Origin: Onchocerca lupi
Taxonomy: Eukaryota; Nematoda; Chromadorea; Rhabditida; Onchocercidae
Assembly (NCBI GenBank): GCA_028564675.1
Contig: JAOVVO010000108.1
Location: 1-64,000 of the forward strand
Length of the DNA stretch: 64,000 nt
Reading direction: 5' to 3'
Position 1 is the first letter of the stretch; every line of letters starts with the position of its first letter. The position numbers and the translations under genes were made by a program. The notes beneath the pieces were generated by a model, which was given only the letters and a program-made list of their open reading frames with translations, had not been told where the DNA came from and did no database searches. Below are positions 49,026-63,885 of this stretch, piece after piece.

Positions 49026-51369
49026 TGATAAAAATAACAATAAAGAATAATTTTTTGAATTCTTAGAAATAAGGTCTATAAAGAAGAATCGCTAAAGTTA
49101 AAATAAAAAAAGAAATTTCAATTCGCAACAAAAAATATGATTAAATATTAAATATGATTAGATGATAAGGCAAAAATATTTATAGCATATGCTGCTGGTA
49201 AAATTTCACATGAATTCTTGTTTATTATTTCAGTTAATTAACTTTTTAGGCCTAAATGGAGTTATTCTCTGTTCATAATTTATGTCTAGTATGACTAGAA
49301 TATTGAGTGATTGATTATATAAACGGGACGTTACGATTCTGCGATGAAACTTGCGAATGATGGGCGCTTCAAGACATGTTTCCTGTCAGATATATGTAAT
49401 TATAATAGTAATATTTGAAAAATTGATTTTAGATTGATTTTTCAGTGAACTTATGTTTAATTTATTCTTTCATGCCTTATTTTGCTCATTCGTGGAATAT
49501 TAAATTGCTATGTAAAATATAAATAAAGCCTTCGCTTCTGTCCAGCTGAGTGAAGCAATGCAATCGATGAAATAAAGCCTAGGCTAGTAATTCAGAAGAA
49601 CATCTATTAGTCATGCTAAATACATTCATTTCTTGTTTTCCTAAAATTTTCCTATTTGTATTTAAATTCTGTACTTAAAATTGGAAATAATTGAATCATT
49701 ATTATTTTACTGATAAGTATATTTCAAAAATTTGCACCTTCAATTTTTGAATGACAAATTATTCATTTTTTTGCTTTTTTTTTACATAAACAAAAGGCAT
49801 TGTTGATTCATCACATTTTTTTTTTTTAATGTGACAGTACTAAAGACAAATATTTTGCAAAAATAAAATTTCACGTATTAAAAAGTATAAACTAACTTAC
49901 ATATAATTAGTATAATTGTCGCATAGCAAATTTTGAAACAGAAAAAATTATCTTTTTCTTTTGAAAAAAATTATCTTAATATTAAAAATTTTTCTTTTTG
50001 GATTTTTTAAGGCATTTTAAATTTTCTTCGCATTATTTTTTCTTTTGTCTTTTATGTTTTTAATTAAAATTCGAAATGTTGAGATGATGAAGTCACTAGA
50101 TATCTCAATAAAAGGAGACCACGAAAACAAATTAAAACTTGCCAATGCTTCCAGAATAATTCCTTTCACATTTCCATCTCCTCACTTTACTTCACCCATT
50201 TAAAATACTCTTGGGAAATTACTATTGTCGCTGAAGAAAATTTTATTTTTATTTTTCTCGTCTTTGTTTTTACTTGAAAAGATTTTTTATCACAAAAAAT
50301 AAGCAAAAAAAAATTTCGTTTGCTTTATTAAATACTTTATTTCAATTTTGAATTTCAATGGAAATTTTTTCAATTTTACCATATTTTTTTGATTATAATT
50401 ATATCCAATCTTAATACATCGGATGAATAAATGTTTGCATATCCATTTTTGCATTTCTGTTTGCTAACTAACCTCTCATCAGATCAATTGATAGTATTCA
50501 ATAGTAGTGTTTACATTTGTATAATATATCTAAATTAAAGAGTATTTCATCCTTTTCATTCCATTTTTTTTTTTTTTTTTTAATTAGCGTTTTCGCAATT
50601 ATTTCGGATTATCTGATTAAATGATAGAAGATATTATTTTTTGGCACTATTTTGAATGTACAATATTATAAATGCAAATTAACTCACTTACTTTGTGTTT
50701 GCATCAAGATTTCTTAAATTGTTAAATTTTATAGTTTAAATTTTTTTATCGAAAATCTCTTCCTCATCATTTATTTAGGTTTAAAAGAATAGACAAATTT
50801 GTTTTTAAATAAATGAAGCAAACTTGTAATATGTCTCATCCATTTTTGTGGCCCAGATTTTTGTAGCCTGAAAAAAAATTTTTTTTTTTTCTATATAGTG
50901 GAAGAAATCAATTAGATTAAAAAATATTTGGCAAAAAAAGAATTGAAGAAAAAAATTTTTACGCTATTTTTTGATGGAAAAAATTCGTATAGTTTTGTTT
51001 ATACTAAAAATTCATTGAGCAAATAGTAAAGCGAACTTTATAATTAACAGGAAAAAACAATGATTATAAAGAAAATCAATTTGGCTACAGGAAGTATTCA
51101 TTAAACATTGGGCACTGAGCCAAGATGATGTTGTTGACTTGTTGATTCCAAATATGATCTTCTGAAGAATCATAATTATTTTTAAAATGCTTTTTTATGC
51201 TTAACTTTGCAGGATTGAATATAGATATTCTTGCGTTATTTCATGTTTACGCATACGTTTTACGTTATTTCATGTATGCTTAATTTAAGCGTTACTGAAA
51301 ATGTAAACAATAGTTTAGTTTAAGGATGCATTTATTATGAAATAACTGGGCTCTTTTTTTTTTTTTTTT
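49026..51369. other. Intergenic, nothing seen
   Basis: AT-rich sequence with long T tracts (for example near 50565-50581 and 51353-51372). No open frame with coding character. Confidence 0.5.
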
Positions 51370-51870
51370 TTTAATATTTAAGAAAAGATGAGAAAAAACT
51401 GTTGTCGAAGGCAACGACGACGAAATGGAAGAATGATGTGGAAGAGAAGATGAGATGTAACGAGACGAATCAAGTATGTCTATGTCCTCTTCTTGCTCTT
51501 CATCAAGCAGCCAGAAGGAATCTATGGTTTACTTACTAGGCTAGGCTTATTGCAAACAGGCATGTCTTGGCCAGTTGTGACAATCAGTAAACCATTCCGT
51601 TGTTAGTATCCAGTAAAAGCTAGAGCGAAGCAGAGTTTAGGGATAAAGATGAGAGTGATGAAGGGAGATAAGTTTGTGACAGTTAGTCTCGAAGTCAACC
51701 CTTCCTTTCTCCTTCATCTTCCAAATTCCTCTTCTTCTAATTTCGAACAATCTGAATGCATAAGTCATCCATTCGTTGTCCCTAGCAAAGTTGAAGTAGC
51801 CTTGCTGATCTACGGCTACCGTCTGCTACTATTGCTCGATTCCCTCCTGAAGGATCGGTAATATCAAGGA
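51370..51870. promoter_or_regulatory. GC-richer island, possible promoter/5' region of the CDK5 activator gene
   Basis: About 500 bp with clearly higher GC and complexity than the flanks. The plus strand has a 70-codon ORF (51649-51861, MRVMKGDKFVTVSLEVNP...) with a Ser/Leu-rich centre. The minus strand has an ATG-less frame near 51400-51520 (SFWLLDEEQEEDIDILDSS). Neither is recognised. Its position 3 kb upstream of the CDK5 activator start, on the same side, fits a promoter or untranslated exon, but a separate short gene is possible. Confidence 0.3.
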
Positions 51871-54831
51871 TCGTTCAGCATTTCATTGTTTATCTATGAA
51901 TCTTCGTTGCAATCACTGATATCCTTATCACTCATTATCTTCTTATCATTTGTAATTGATATAAGGATTCTCCTTCTTCACTTCAGTACCAGAAATGAAA
52001 TGTTTGTCATGGCTAATCGAGCCTTAAGGCTTCCATAAAATTCATTGATATCTTGAAGATAAATCTTACAAAATAAAAAATTCAATGATATATCAGCAGA
52101 ATAGTATTGGTTGATATAAGCAATAGTGAGACTAACAGTTTGTACCATCATCATTCATTGGAATATAATTCTGTCAACAAAAAGATATTACATCATTTGA
52201 AAACCTGAAACGCTTCAAACGTACGTAAGTGAAATGTTTTTATCAATGTTTCAATATCTGATGAAAAAAGTTTCGATGTACATCCATGGAAAATTATCAG
52301 GATTATTTGCTTGGACACAAATACTAACACATGAAACATAAATTTATAAGCCAAATAAATTTCTTGACCTATGTGATCTTAATTGCCAAACATCATACAG
52401 AAGTTCTTAATAACTTCTTAGGATGTAATACGAGAAACATTTAACATTAAGCAAAATTTTCTCATATATTTTTGACAAAAAGCATATTTTCAAACCTTCT
52501 TTTTCTTGTAAAATTCAAGAAATTTTAAGCGAAAAATTAAATTCTCTAATAGAAAATGATGAGTTTGGGAAAGAAGAAATGACCATTAAAATGAATTTAT
52601 GACTAGTTTGTCCTCATCTGTTTGCTTGGCTTCATATGCAAGCAAGTCACAGCAAAATTAGGATCCTTATGAGTCATCATCTTCTTAGCTTCTTAAGGCC
52701 AATAAACCATCAAAAGGCTAAGTCTAAAGCCAATTGTTCATTTCATCCTCGTCTTATGATTATTACAATCACAATGGTGTTGATCATCCATCTGTCTTAT
52801 GTAATATTCAATCTATCTCTTTCTTTATTATTTTATTTCAAACATATACTTTAATTTTTTAAATTTTTATTTAAAATGAAACTTATGCATTTAAACAAAA
52901 TTATGTTTCAAATCTTTTTGACATTTGAAATTTGTAAGAAAATTACAAATTTTGTAAGAAAATTTGAAATTTGTAAGAACAGCTATAAAAGAATATTATG
53001 AGAAATTGAAATATTTTAAATGACTATTTCTTATCCACAAATTATTAGAATTTATTGATATTTAATATTTCATCCTAAATAATCTTATTATTAGTTTTAT
53101 CACGATCAGCTTTATCATTGTTTATCTTCACGATAATCACTATCACTTACGCTTGATACTAACGGATACTTGACGTGTATCTCTTATATGACTAAAAGAT
53201 ACTTCAAATTAAGTTCTGGAGCTTTTAAATTTGCCCATTCCAGTAAATATTTATTCTTGAGAAAGAAATTGATAATGCATTTTGCAAAAAGGCCTAAAGA
53301 AGAAAATAAAATTAAGAGAATGATGGCAAATAGTAGGAAAGCGAAAAAAAAAAAATGAGAAAGAAAAGGAAAGAAGAGGAGAATAGAAGAAGAAAAGGAA
53401 TTGAGTGTTAATTACGATTAATATTTACATATGTTGTTTACATGTCACATCAGATATTTCAAAATTCAATTTAAGATATCTATCAATCAGTGAAATATTG
53501 ATGAAGACCGAGAAATCTTAGAAATCTTTACTCCATCATCCATTTGTATCTTTCTATGCCTTTTTATAATTTCTCCTTTCTTTTCTCTTATTTTTTTAAA
53601 TTTGCTTTTGCCTAAATATCACTTTAATTATCTCAATTCAAAATCTGCATGCTGAGATTTTTAATTGATTTTGCTTCTTCAAACTTGTCGAATTGTTTTG
53701 AATCTCAATGCTTCTCAACTTTTCCTTTCCCTCAAAATTAGAGAAAGAAAAGTTTCAAAACGACAAGTTGATGGCATGAAGAAGATTTATTCATCATTTC
53801 ACGCACTTCTTTTAATATTTTTGACATGTAATAGTTAGCTTCTTCAAAATTTCAATCAATCAATATAAACTTACGAAAGTATGTTTAATTTTATGAAATA
53901 TTTGATGTTTCAAACGAAGATCTTAGAACCTGGATTATCTCTTCTTCAGAATATAAATAGCTAAAGGGTAAGTTAAAAAAAAAAAAAAAAAGAGAGAAAA
54001 CAAACGAAAATAAGAAGGAAAGGAGAAGAATAATAAGAAGATGAAAAAAATAATTATCTTTAAATGTAACATGCTACTTTATTTAATAAAGAATTCAAGA
54101 AATGTTTCAAGCAAAGTTTTATGTTTTTTTTTTCGAATTTGATCGATCAAATTCTTAATTCAAAATCAAATTTTTCAAGATATTATTATTTATTTACTTT
54201 AATCCATAACAGTTTTTTTATTACTATCATCATATATTGCTTATATTTAGAGTAATTAATAATTTGACAAAAATGCATCTTTGAATACGTATTCTCAATA
54301 AATGATAATATGCAGAATTTTCGTTGTAAATAATTTCGATTAATTCGGAAATTTTAACATGTCAATTACGAATTACTGATTTTTTTTTTCATTTTGATGC
54401 TTTTTCAGGTTATGAATTTCTAGTAAGAAAAAAATGTATATATGTGCTTTCGTCTGTAATAACTAACACTGGAATAATTGTCGACTGATTCGGAAAAATT
54501 TTTCTATATTTCTGGTTGAAATATATTTAAAATTTTATTATTTTAATTGGAATCACAAATAATTTCTCAGCAAATTGACCAATCCATTATTGCATGCAAT
54601 TCTTTTTAATTTATCTATGCAATTTCTTCTGAATTCTCTCTGTTAAATTGATATATTTCATTGTTGAAAATCGATCTCCCCACATTTTTACTTTTTGATA
54701 TATTCATATTGGAATGAATAATTTTGGAAATGATCAACTGAAATAATTCATCTGAATTGGTTAAAGTGATATTATTCAACAGATTTTGAATTTATCTAAT
54801 CTTAATTAATTTGCTGGAATTTAAATACTAG
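51871..54831. other. Non-coding sequence upstream of the CDK5 activator gene
   Basis: AT-rich; short ORFs (52636-52854, 53170-53358) lack domains. The sequence ATACTAG directly before the ATG at 54832 can serve as a splice or trans-splice acceptor. Confidence 0.45.
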
Positions 54832-57800
54832 ATGGGTGCTTCCTTAACATCGCCTTTACCTCATCGACCGCCGACTAGCATCTCGAATCACCTATTCGTA
54901 GCACCAGATGCTCCACCAATTTTCCAACATCATACCTTGACAACAATACAAGCCAAGAAGCAATCGGTATTTGCGGCTGGATGGAATTGGTCAAAGAAAG
55001 CCGCGCAGCAAGTTTGCTTTTTTCTCTTCTCGTTTTTTTCGAAATTTCAAAACTTTTTATTTACTAAAATTATTGGAAGACAAATTTTATGACGTTTGAA
55101 CCAAAATTCTTGCACTTTTAAGCACAGTCCTAAAAACATTATTTTCACCATTTCAAGAATATTTTTGCGACTGTTCATTGACATATTTAAAAAAAGTTGG
55201 AATAAAATAAAGTAGAAAATTTTTCTTTACTTGCTAACTGAAAGTTTTAACTTTAACAAGCCAAATTTACTCTTACCATATTATACACTTTGTGGAATGT
55301 AGAATTCGCATAATTTCGATCAATTTTGTTTCACTTCCCTTGTCAGTTTTTTTTTCCAATTTCAGACAAATTATTCCAATTACTTTTTTTTTCATAAATA
55401 TCACTTAATTGTTGAATAAACTAGTACATTTATATTATGAAATGTATGCGTTCGCTAAGTTGAAATGAAATATTTACTCATCTGAATTGCTTTATTTAAC
55501 ACATTTAGTAAGGGGTAAATAAATAAACAAAAGCAAATTTGAAAGATGAATTACCAATAGTCTAATTAGTATTGATAATACACACTGAAATCAAAAATAG
55601 ATAGATTGAAATGATAGATAAATAAAACATTTTTTTAGAATTACAAAAAAGCATTTTCACGAAATGTTGCCATATAAATCAATAAAAGAATGTATGTTCA
55701 ATAATGATTTTTGATGAATTTTAAAAAAGGTTAAATTTCAGGAAATAACAACGAAAATTAATAACATAGTCATTTCTAATGCAACGATTTTCTAATTTAT
55801 TATATTTTTATGTCAATAATTCCCCTCCTTTTCTTGGCTTCTTTTCTAAAATTTATCGTTTCTCATTTTTTGTATCCATTCCTTCCTTTTGAATAATTGA
55901 AAATTGTTTGGAAAAAAAAAAAAAAAAGGAAGAAATAGATTGAATGAGTGTTGTCTGCATTTCTGGACAGTGTCTAGAAAATAAAAGAAGCCTAATGAAG
56001 GAAGATTTAAAAAATGTAAAATGAGCCAAGGGGCCAAGCCTAGATGATAGAAGTACGGTGATCATGTCCAAAAAGTTATATGAGTGGTTGCATGCATGTA
56101 CATATATTCCGTTTAGATGTGCGTGTTTAGACATGCTTGTTTTTTCCCTCGGATTTCTCCCCCGAGTCTCCCCCGTTTCCCCTGCTCTCCTCCCAATTTA
56201 TCTCATTTTCAGATGGATAGAAAAAAGCCAAAGTTAATTAATGGATGAATGGGTCCATTTCAAAATCCATTTCCAAGGCTCTTTCCCAATCATTTTAGAA
56301 GTGCTGTTATCTTTTCTCGAATTCATTTCATTTAATTCACAAATAATTCATAAAACACTTGAAACGATATAATTTTTATTTATAATACTTTGTAGTGTAA
56401 TAATTTCTATTCTAATAATTTTCAGATTAATTTTGCCAAAAAAAGAGAAAATTCGTCAAAAATTGAAAACTGAAAAATAAAAGAAAAAAAGTTCTTTACT
56501 TTAATCGAATAAATTGATTAGGCATAATTAATTAGGAAGATGATGTAAAAAAAGATTATATAAGTAATTTGCCTACCCATTTTTTGGATTGCATTATTTT
56601 ATTCTAAAATTATCACTTAATTTTCGTCATTAAAGATAATTACTGATGACATTCATATTCTTTTAATATTTAATCATCCATAAGATTTTGTATTTTTTCT
56701 TTTATAAAATTGGTTTCATCACTGATTAACCCTTTGATTAATTAGTGATGATTAGCTTCTGCAGCTGGTCATCATAAAGTGTTAGCTATATCTCATTATT
56801 CAAAATTATTATCTGTAGAAGAATTTTAATTATGTTTCAATTAACATTTCTCCGTTGATAAATGACTATTTCAATCTTTTTTTTTTTATCCAATACATTC
56901 ATATAAAATTTTACTTCATATGAAATTTAATTTATTTAAATTGAAGTAAAACTGTTTTTTTCTTCTTTTTTTTTTTAAAAAAAATTAATGGTTGATAAAT
57001 AATTAGAAAAACGCCTTATTTTCATTTTAATAAAAACAAAAGAGAATAGAGTAGAGAGAAAGAGGGAGAAATTTAGATATAAATTTATTGTTTAATACTT
57101 CTGTTTTCGTTTCGAATTTCTTCATTTCTTATGAAAATTTAATGATTTGAATTGAAAATTACATTTTCATGCATTGTCAATTTTCTTGCTCTTTTCATTG
57201 TTTTCTTTTTTCCTTTCGCATAAGCTTGGAAGAGAGATAATTCAGAAATAGTTCATTTTTAAAACAATTCAATTACACATTTTCATCGCTGCTATGATAC
57301 TTCCATCGTTTTTTCTTTTTTCTCTTTATATTTAAATATTACTGTTCGTCTACAAGTTATATCTCAAAAGTTTAGTCCAGTGGTTTGCGGGCCATAATTT
57401 AATTATGTAAATAAAGTATATGAGTGTGCCAAGGGATATCTCAGGAAAAATTGACCATTTTCTTGTTCTCTTTTTTTTAATTAAAAAATTTCTTCCTCTT
57501 AATTCTTCATTCTTTGAAGTATCGATTGGAAATCGAAATGGATCTATTTGGCATTTTAGTCTGTTATCGAATTTTTGCATCATTTTTGTTTTTCCAATTT
57601 TTCATTTGCACCAGTCTTATTCTTCATGTTTTGGAAGCACTGTCAAAATTCGATGCTGGGCTTATTATAAAACTGAATTTGCTTGAAAAAATTTCTTATT
57701 TTATGCTAATTTCTAGGCTCATTTTTTCAAATTTTTCAAGTCCAATTTTTCATCTTCCCAATGGAAAACAGCAGCCAAATGAACCACTTTTGTATTCATT

Positions 57801-60800
57801 TAATCATTTGCAAAATTTTCAATAAACTAATGATTGCAGTACTTCTATTCGAATAGTATAGCGATTTACAAAATTTTGTCCATGTTAGCTAATTAATGAA
57901 GAGTTTATCAGCATATATATTAACAAATAATCTATTTAAAATTAAATTTACTTCGGCGTCTTTAAAAGGAATGAAATAGTCAAAATAGTATATTCGACAC
58001 CAAAAGTTTGTCTTGAACTTTGCTTTTCATAATTTAGTTCATAATTCATTATGATATGATAATGATTTGACCAGATATATGATATATTTGTCCCAAGAGA
58101 AATCATTAAGGTTTATCAAAAACTATGGAATAAAATCCTGCAGTAATTAATATAATAGTATTTTAGCTTAATTAATTGCTTAATTAAACAATTTCAATTT
58201 CAGCTTCAAATGCAAGCTCAAGCGCAAAAGCAGAGAGCTACAACAGTAACCTCACGTTCCACCGATTCCATGCTATTATTGGCTACAAATCAAGCAGACA
58301 AAACTTCTCGTGACCTTCCATACAATCAATTAGCCGTGACCTTAGACAATAATCAAAATTATAAGAAGTATGAACCTGTGCCAACGAATCGAACAAAGAA
58401 TCGACACAATTCATTAATTATTGTTGATACGACAACTATTATACCCAACTATTACAGTATACGGAATGAAATAAAACGAGAATTAAAACTTAGTAAACAG
58501 GTTAATTACAAATTTTCATTTTATCTTTCTTGACTTTTATTAATAAATAAAAGTTTTGCATATATTTCAAGTGATTTAAAATTTCGACTATTTAAAATAA
58601 AACTGAAAAATTCTGTGGAACAACAGAATTTCATCATTTTAACTAATTTCAAATTTTTGCTTTTTTTCTTGTATCGCATTTTTTGATGTTTATTAAAATA
58701 TTTTTTTCTAAATCAATAAAAAAATTGTAAAATCGAAATGGCTCATTTTATTTATTCACTATTTGAAAAGTTTAAATTAAATTTTTCTAAAAAAAGACTT
58801 CCACATATCAGAAGATAACTTAAAAACTAAAAAACTTGGACAGTTGTATTAAATTGATGCAACGATATTTCAAATGACAATAAAAAATGCAAATTCACCG
58901 ATTTGAAGTTAATGAAATACTTAAAGTGATTTTTAATAAATCGCACTTTAAAATTTAATTTTAATAAAATTCTGAACGATCGATTGGATAATAATAATGT
59001 TTTCGAAATGATAGAAATTGCTGTATATTATGTAATATTAATATAAATAATGAAATATATCTGAACAATTCCTATATTACACAAGATTTTATTCACTAAA
59101 TTCTCTTTGAATCATTTTTTTAAAATTTTCAACTGTTCTTATTTCAAATATCCATGTAAGATTAGTCATCAATATTTCCTTTCCAATAAATTCTTCATTT
59201 TTTTCGTCCAAAATTATTCCATTACAGTACTTTTTTGAGGAAAATGCTATTGAGAATTTCAGATCATTTCATTAAATGTCGTTGAACTTTAAAGAAAAAA
59301 TAATTCATATTAATTGAACAAAAATCTGAATATTTGTTATGCGAAAATGAGTGAAATGAAGTAACAACATTTAATACATATGTTAAATTGAGAATTAATA
59401 AATTTCTGAATGGAATGTAATTTTTTTCATTTTAACTAATTTCATGTTTCAAAATACTTTATTGATTTCTTCCATATTTTAAACATTTTTATCTGAAAAC
59501 ATTTTTTTATTTGATTCAATTTCGTGGAAATTTTTGTTTAAAATTAAGTAGCTTTAGTAATAAAACTTGCATAGAAATTTGAAAGTTTATCATGCTAGAA
59601 TGAATGAAATGAAAATCAGAAATTAAAATTATTTTACAAATAAATAAAAGCGGTATATGCTGCTTGATTCCGTCATAATTCATTGAATCATCCTATTAAA
59701 TCCTATTTTCTGTTTACTTAAATATTTCATTTCTTTTTTTCTTCCTTTACAATCAAATAAAAGTTGCTACGAATTTGCTGATTTATTTAGAGAACAGTTT
59801 TCAATTCTAAAATTACTTTAACCTTGTAAAAAAATAAGCGAATCATTATAAGCCTCATTATTGAACTTTATTCTCATCCGGAAGAAAATATTTGGGATTA
59901 TTGGAATTCTTCAAAACTTGACAATTATATATTCAAATTACAGAACTTTTTAATATTACTTATCACATGTTATAAAATCACTTATATTTTTTGACATTAA
60001 AATCATTGCGAAATATTGATAAATAAGATTTAACAGATCAGTATCAAATTATGAAAAATTTCAAAATGTGTATCAATTATCAATTTTCGATTTATATATA
60101 AGCAGGTTAAATTAAATACTTATTTCATTTATTCTATAAATCATAAATCATTTTTCTAATGTCAAATGGATTGCGAATTGCTAAAAATATCTGTAATTAG
60201 CTTTTTTTTTTTGTTTTTATTCAAAATTATGTATTAATGTTAAACATTGATTTTAGTGTAAGTAGCATTAACGCTTATTTAAATGATGTAATATGTATGT
60301 TTAGTTTGAGCGTGGAAACTTCGCACGACGTGCGTATAAAAATTAGATGTGCGTGAAATAAGTATAGAATGTATTCACAAATTAGCAGAAATGCCGAACA
60401 AAAATTACAATGTTCATAGTGTAATTATGATGGAATTCAAATTGTCCATCAAAACATTTACCTCAAATGGATGAAATGAAATTCATTAAACGATCATTTC
60501 AACATGAAAATTTGCAGTAACTCGACAGTGATTTTTGTTAAAAATCAAGACTTACTCAATTGCTTCCCACGCTTAATCAGTACACGTGTTGAATTTCATC
60601 CATCCAGTTGTCACGCCACGTTACTTGTGATTAGTATTCACTTCATCTATCACTACTTGCAATATTTTCCTTCATTTTGTTTATTACTTCTGATTTAAAT
60701 GAAATTTTTAATCAGTCATTTCGATTTAAATTAAATCTTCCTTTCTCTGTTAAGCAATCGATTGATGATTCTTTCCAGTCTAATCTAGCATTTTTTCCTT

Positions 60801-63800
60801 TTTTTTTAGGTATCTCCATGATTTGTATTTCTTGACAAGTCTTTCGTAATGTGCAAATCACTGATTAAAGCCGCAGATTTTGATTTTATCTTTTATAATT
60901 AATTAATTATCAGTCTAATATATCCGTAAAGTATTTCATTTCCCTTTTTCAAATTTCCATACCACTTTTTCAATTTATATTCAAATCTTTCCATCGAATG
61001 GTCTAATGTTACTTATACTTGCCGATTTTTTATATTAGGATGAAAATATCTTGACGAAAATTAAAACTTTCCAAATTTCAATAATAAATTGTCAACAAGT
61101 GTAACAGTTTATATTATAATATTTATATTAAAACAAATCAAATACTCAAATTAATGAAAATTTGCATTTTCTTTTAGGATTTCGTTAATAACAATTTAAT
61201 CAGCCCTATTGGTCCTCAAGCAAAGACACCATTGTCACCAACACATCGTGCTCAAAAGCAACCGTTTGGTAGTAGTTCTGCGGTAAATAATGACAATTCT
61301 GCGATTGCTACAAAAAATGCTGAATCGACGAATGATAAACAAAATTCTAAATCTGATAAGAAAATTTCCACAAATTGTTCTGCAAAAGGTAAAATAAACA
61401 TGCTATTGTAATCGTTTTATTGACCCTTTTTTATAATAATCATAATAATGGTTCTTCTTTATATCAGTCGTAAATCATGGTCATTCTTCATAAATAGGAA
61501 TAATATATTTGTAAGTATTGATGGAAAAAGCACAATTAACTAATTATTATTATGATTGCTTTTTTTTTGAATTGTTTACAAAAAAGTATTGATATATCTC
61601 ATATAAATATTCTTTTTTTCTTCTTCATTATTTTATCACTTTCTATGTTGAATGAAACTACTGATTAGTAAATATTTGACTTAAAAACATAGAAATAAGA
61701 TATCAATGAAAAAGAAAAAGCAATTATTAATGAAAAATTAACAGACACATAAATTCTAATTTTAGGTCTATGATTATCAATGTTTATTGTCGTAATTTTT
61801 ATTGATTCCTACCACAATGTATCTTTTTTTTTAAACTAATACAGTAAGGCTTTTCTGCTTACAGTATCAGTGCCGGGTGGTACTGTAAAGAGGAGGACAA
61901 TAATCCAGGCATCTACATCAGAATTACTCCGTGGCCTTGGACATTATATATCAAAACAATGCAATATTCGACATTTTGAACCTGCTCAACTTGTCATTTG
62001 GCTTAGGACTGTTGATAGGGCACTTTTGTTACAGGTATTTTCAATTAATTATTTGATGTTGCAAAATTTAATTGTTAAACTTCAATTCAAAGAAACTATA
62101 ATATGTTTGCTAGTAGCATAGTAATCGGCTTGTTAATAGCTATTGAAAGAATGTAAAAAGTATAGTAATCGGATTGTTAATAGCTCTCATACGACTTATT
62201 TCAATTTAATTGAGCACATAAATTCATGAGACAAATTTTGTCTAAATTGAAATAATTAAATTTTATCGAATGGAAGAAAATTAAAATTTTTGTTTAAATT
62301 GAGATAATTAAATTTGATTGAATGAAAAATAAAATTTAATGAATACATCAGACTAGTTTCAGGGTTGGCAAGATGTGGCATTTATTAATCCAGCAAATTT
62401 AGTCTTTGTTTATATGTTAGTGAAAAATATGATTGGCAACGATGCAACGATTAAAACGGTGGAAGAATTGCAATCGATTGTACTTACCTGTCTTTATATA
62501 AGTTACAGTTATATGGGCAATGAGATTTCTTATCCGTTGAAACCGTTTCTTATCGAACAGGTTTGGTTTGTTTCCGTCAAATTTCTCGTTTAATTGTTTC
62601 AAACAAACAAGTAAACAACGAGAATTTCCGAAATACTGACCGAAATTTAGTGATTATAAGTTATGTTGGATTGCTTAAATTTCAGATTTTAAATGACAAA
62701 TATAAAATATTGGGTTGTATAAACTTCAAATTTTAAATATTCATATCCAGGATATCGGATTACATAGATTACGAATTTCAAATCATTCCAAGATATTGTG
62801 TCCAAAATAATTATCATTCATATACGATAAATATATATGATGCCAATGGAAGATTCACCTTTGCAACTCTCAAATTATTTCAGTTCATTTGCAAATTTTC
62901 TAAATCAATAGCTACAATACTTTTAAAGTCTGATTTATAATGTTTTCAACAAATGATGCATCTGATGATGATGTCGTAAAAAAGATTCATAAAATGGTAA
63001 TATCATTAAATATTCAAAAGAATTGTGCGTGCCAAATATTTGAATTGAAATATTTGTGCTATTAATTGCCTAATTAATGAATACTGTTTGAGCAAACTTT
63101 CAAAAATTAATCTTATTTACTAGAAAGGAAACAGAACAATCAATAAAACAGGGAAAAAAAGAAAAAAAAAACAAATAAATTTATCTTACATCATTGAATG
63201 CTGATGATTACGTAAGTGAGTTAATTCCCTTCAGAGGGAAATGCTCTTAAACAAGCTTTTACCATCAAGTTGGCTTTTATTCGCTGAGCATGTTTAAAAA
63301 GGCATTCATCATCAACGATAATGTTTTCGTACTCTCAAAGGAAATGCTTTGATAAATGTTCAGTGAGCTCGAAAATAAAATTGAAGATAAAATAAAAAAT
63401 AAAAAAGAAGAAAAAAAGCCAAGAAATACCATTTCTTCTAGGACATTTATTCGTTTTGCTATTCTTTTTTTGTCATTTTTTGGAAATAAAAAAATTTGAC
63501 ATAACATGCAGTGTAATATAACAATTCCTTCTCTTTTCATTATATATTTGATATTTTTTTATGATTTATATATTCAATATTTTTTTAAAAAATTTCATCA
63601 AATATTATATATTTTTATGCACTTTTTTTTTTTATTTCAAAAAAAAAAAAAATTTTCTTTCGCAAAAATTTTTTGAAGTTTTTTTTTTTTTTTTTTTTTT
63701 TCTTGATCATTGATGAAAGAATTATTATAGGATCGTGATCGATTTTGGGATCGATGTGTGCAAATAGTAAATGAACGAAGTGCAGATATGTTACGACTCA

Positions 63801-63868
63801 ATTCATCAACAACTTATTTTACCGAAGTATTTGCCGAATTAAAACACTATGCTTTAGATGGACAATAA
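54832..63868 (+). CDS. cdka-1: CDK5 activator, p35/p39 family
   Basis: Regulatory subunit that binds and activates the cyclin-dependent kinase CDK5, mainly in neurons (family knowledge). Exons 54832-55011, 58204-58500, 61178-61388, 61865-62034, 62363-62560 and 63731-63868 give 1194 nt (397 aa). All borders are GT..AG and all phases agree. The N-terminus MGASLT fits the N-myristoylation rule (Gly2, Ser/Thr at 6), as in vertebrate p35. KKQSVFAAGWNWSKK resembles the p35 RHSI..LPWK segment. Exons 2-3 encode a Gln/Ser/Asn-rich, probably disordered linker of ~170 residues. The cyclin-like activator domain begins at residue ~240 with IIQASTSELLRGLG. It continues with VIWLRTVDRALLLQ | GWQDVAFINPANLVFVYML and SYSYMGNEISYPLKPFL, and ends with FWDRC, ADMLRLN and YFTEVFAELK. 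Human p35 is 307 residues, so the linker is longer here. Introns are 0.3-3.2 kb; AATAAA follows. Confidence 0.96.
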
Positions 63869-63879
63869 TTAATGTTACA

Positions 63880-63885
63880 AATAAA
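63880..63885 (+). terminator. Polyadenylation signal of the CDK5 activator gene
   Basis: AATAAA 12 nt after the stop codon (TAA at 63866-63868), followed by a GT-rich stretch. Confidence 0.5.
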
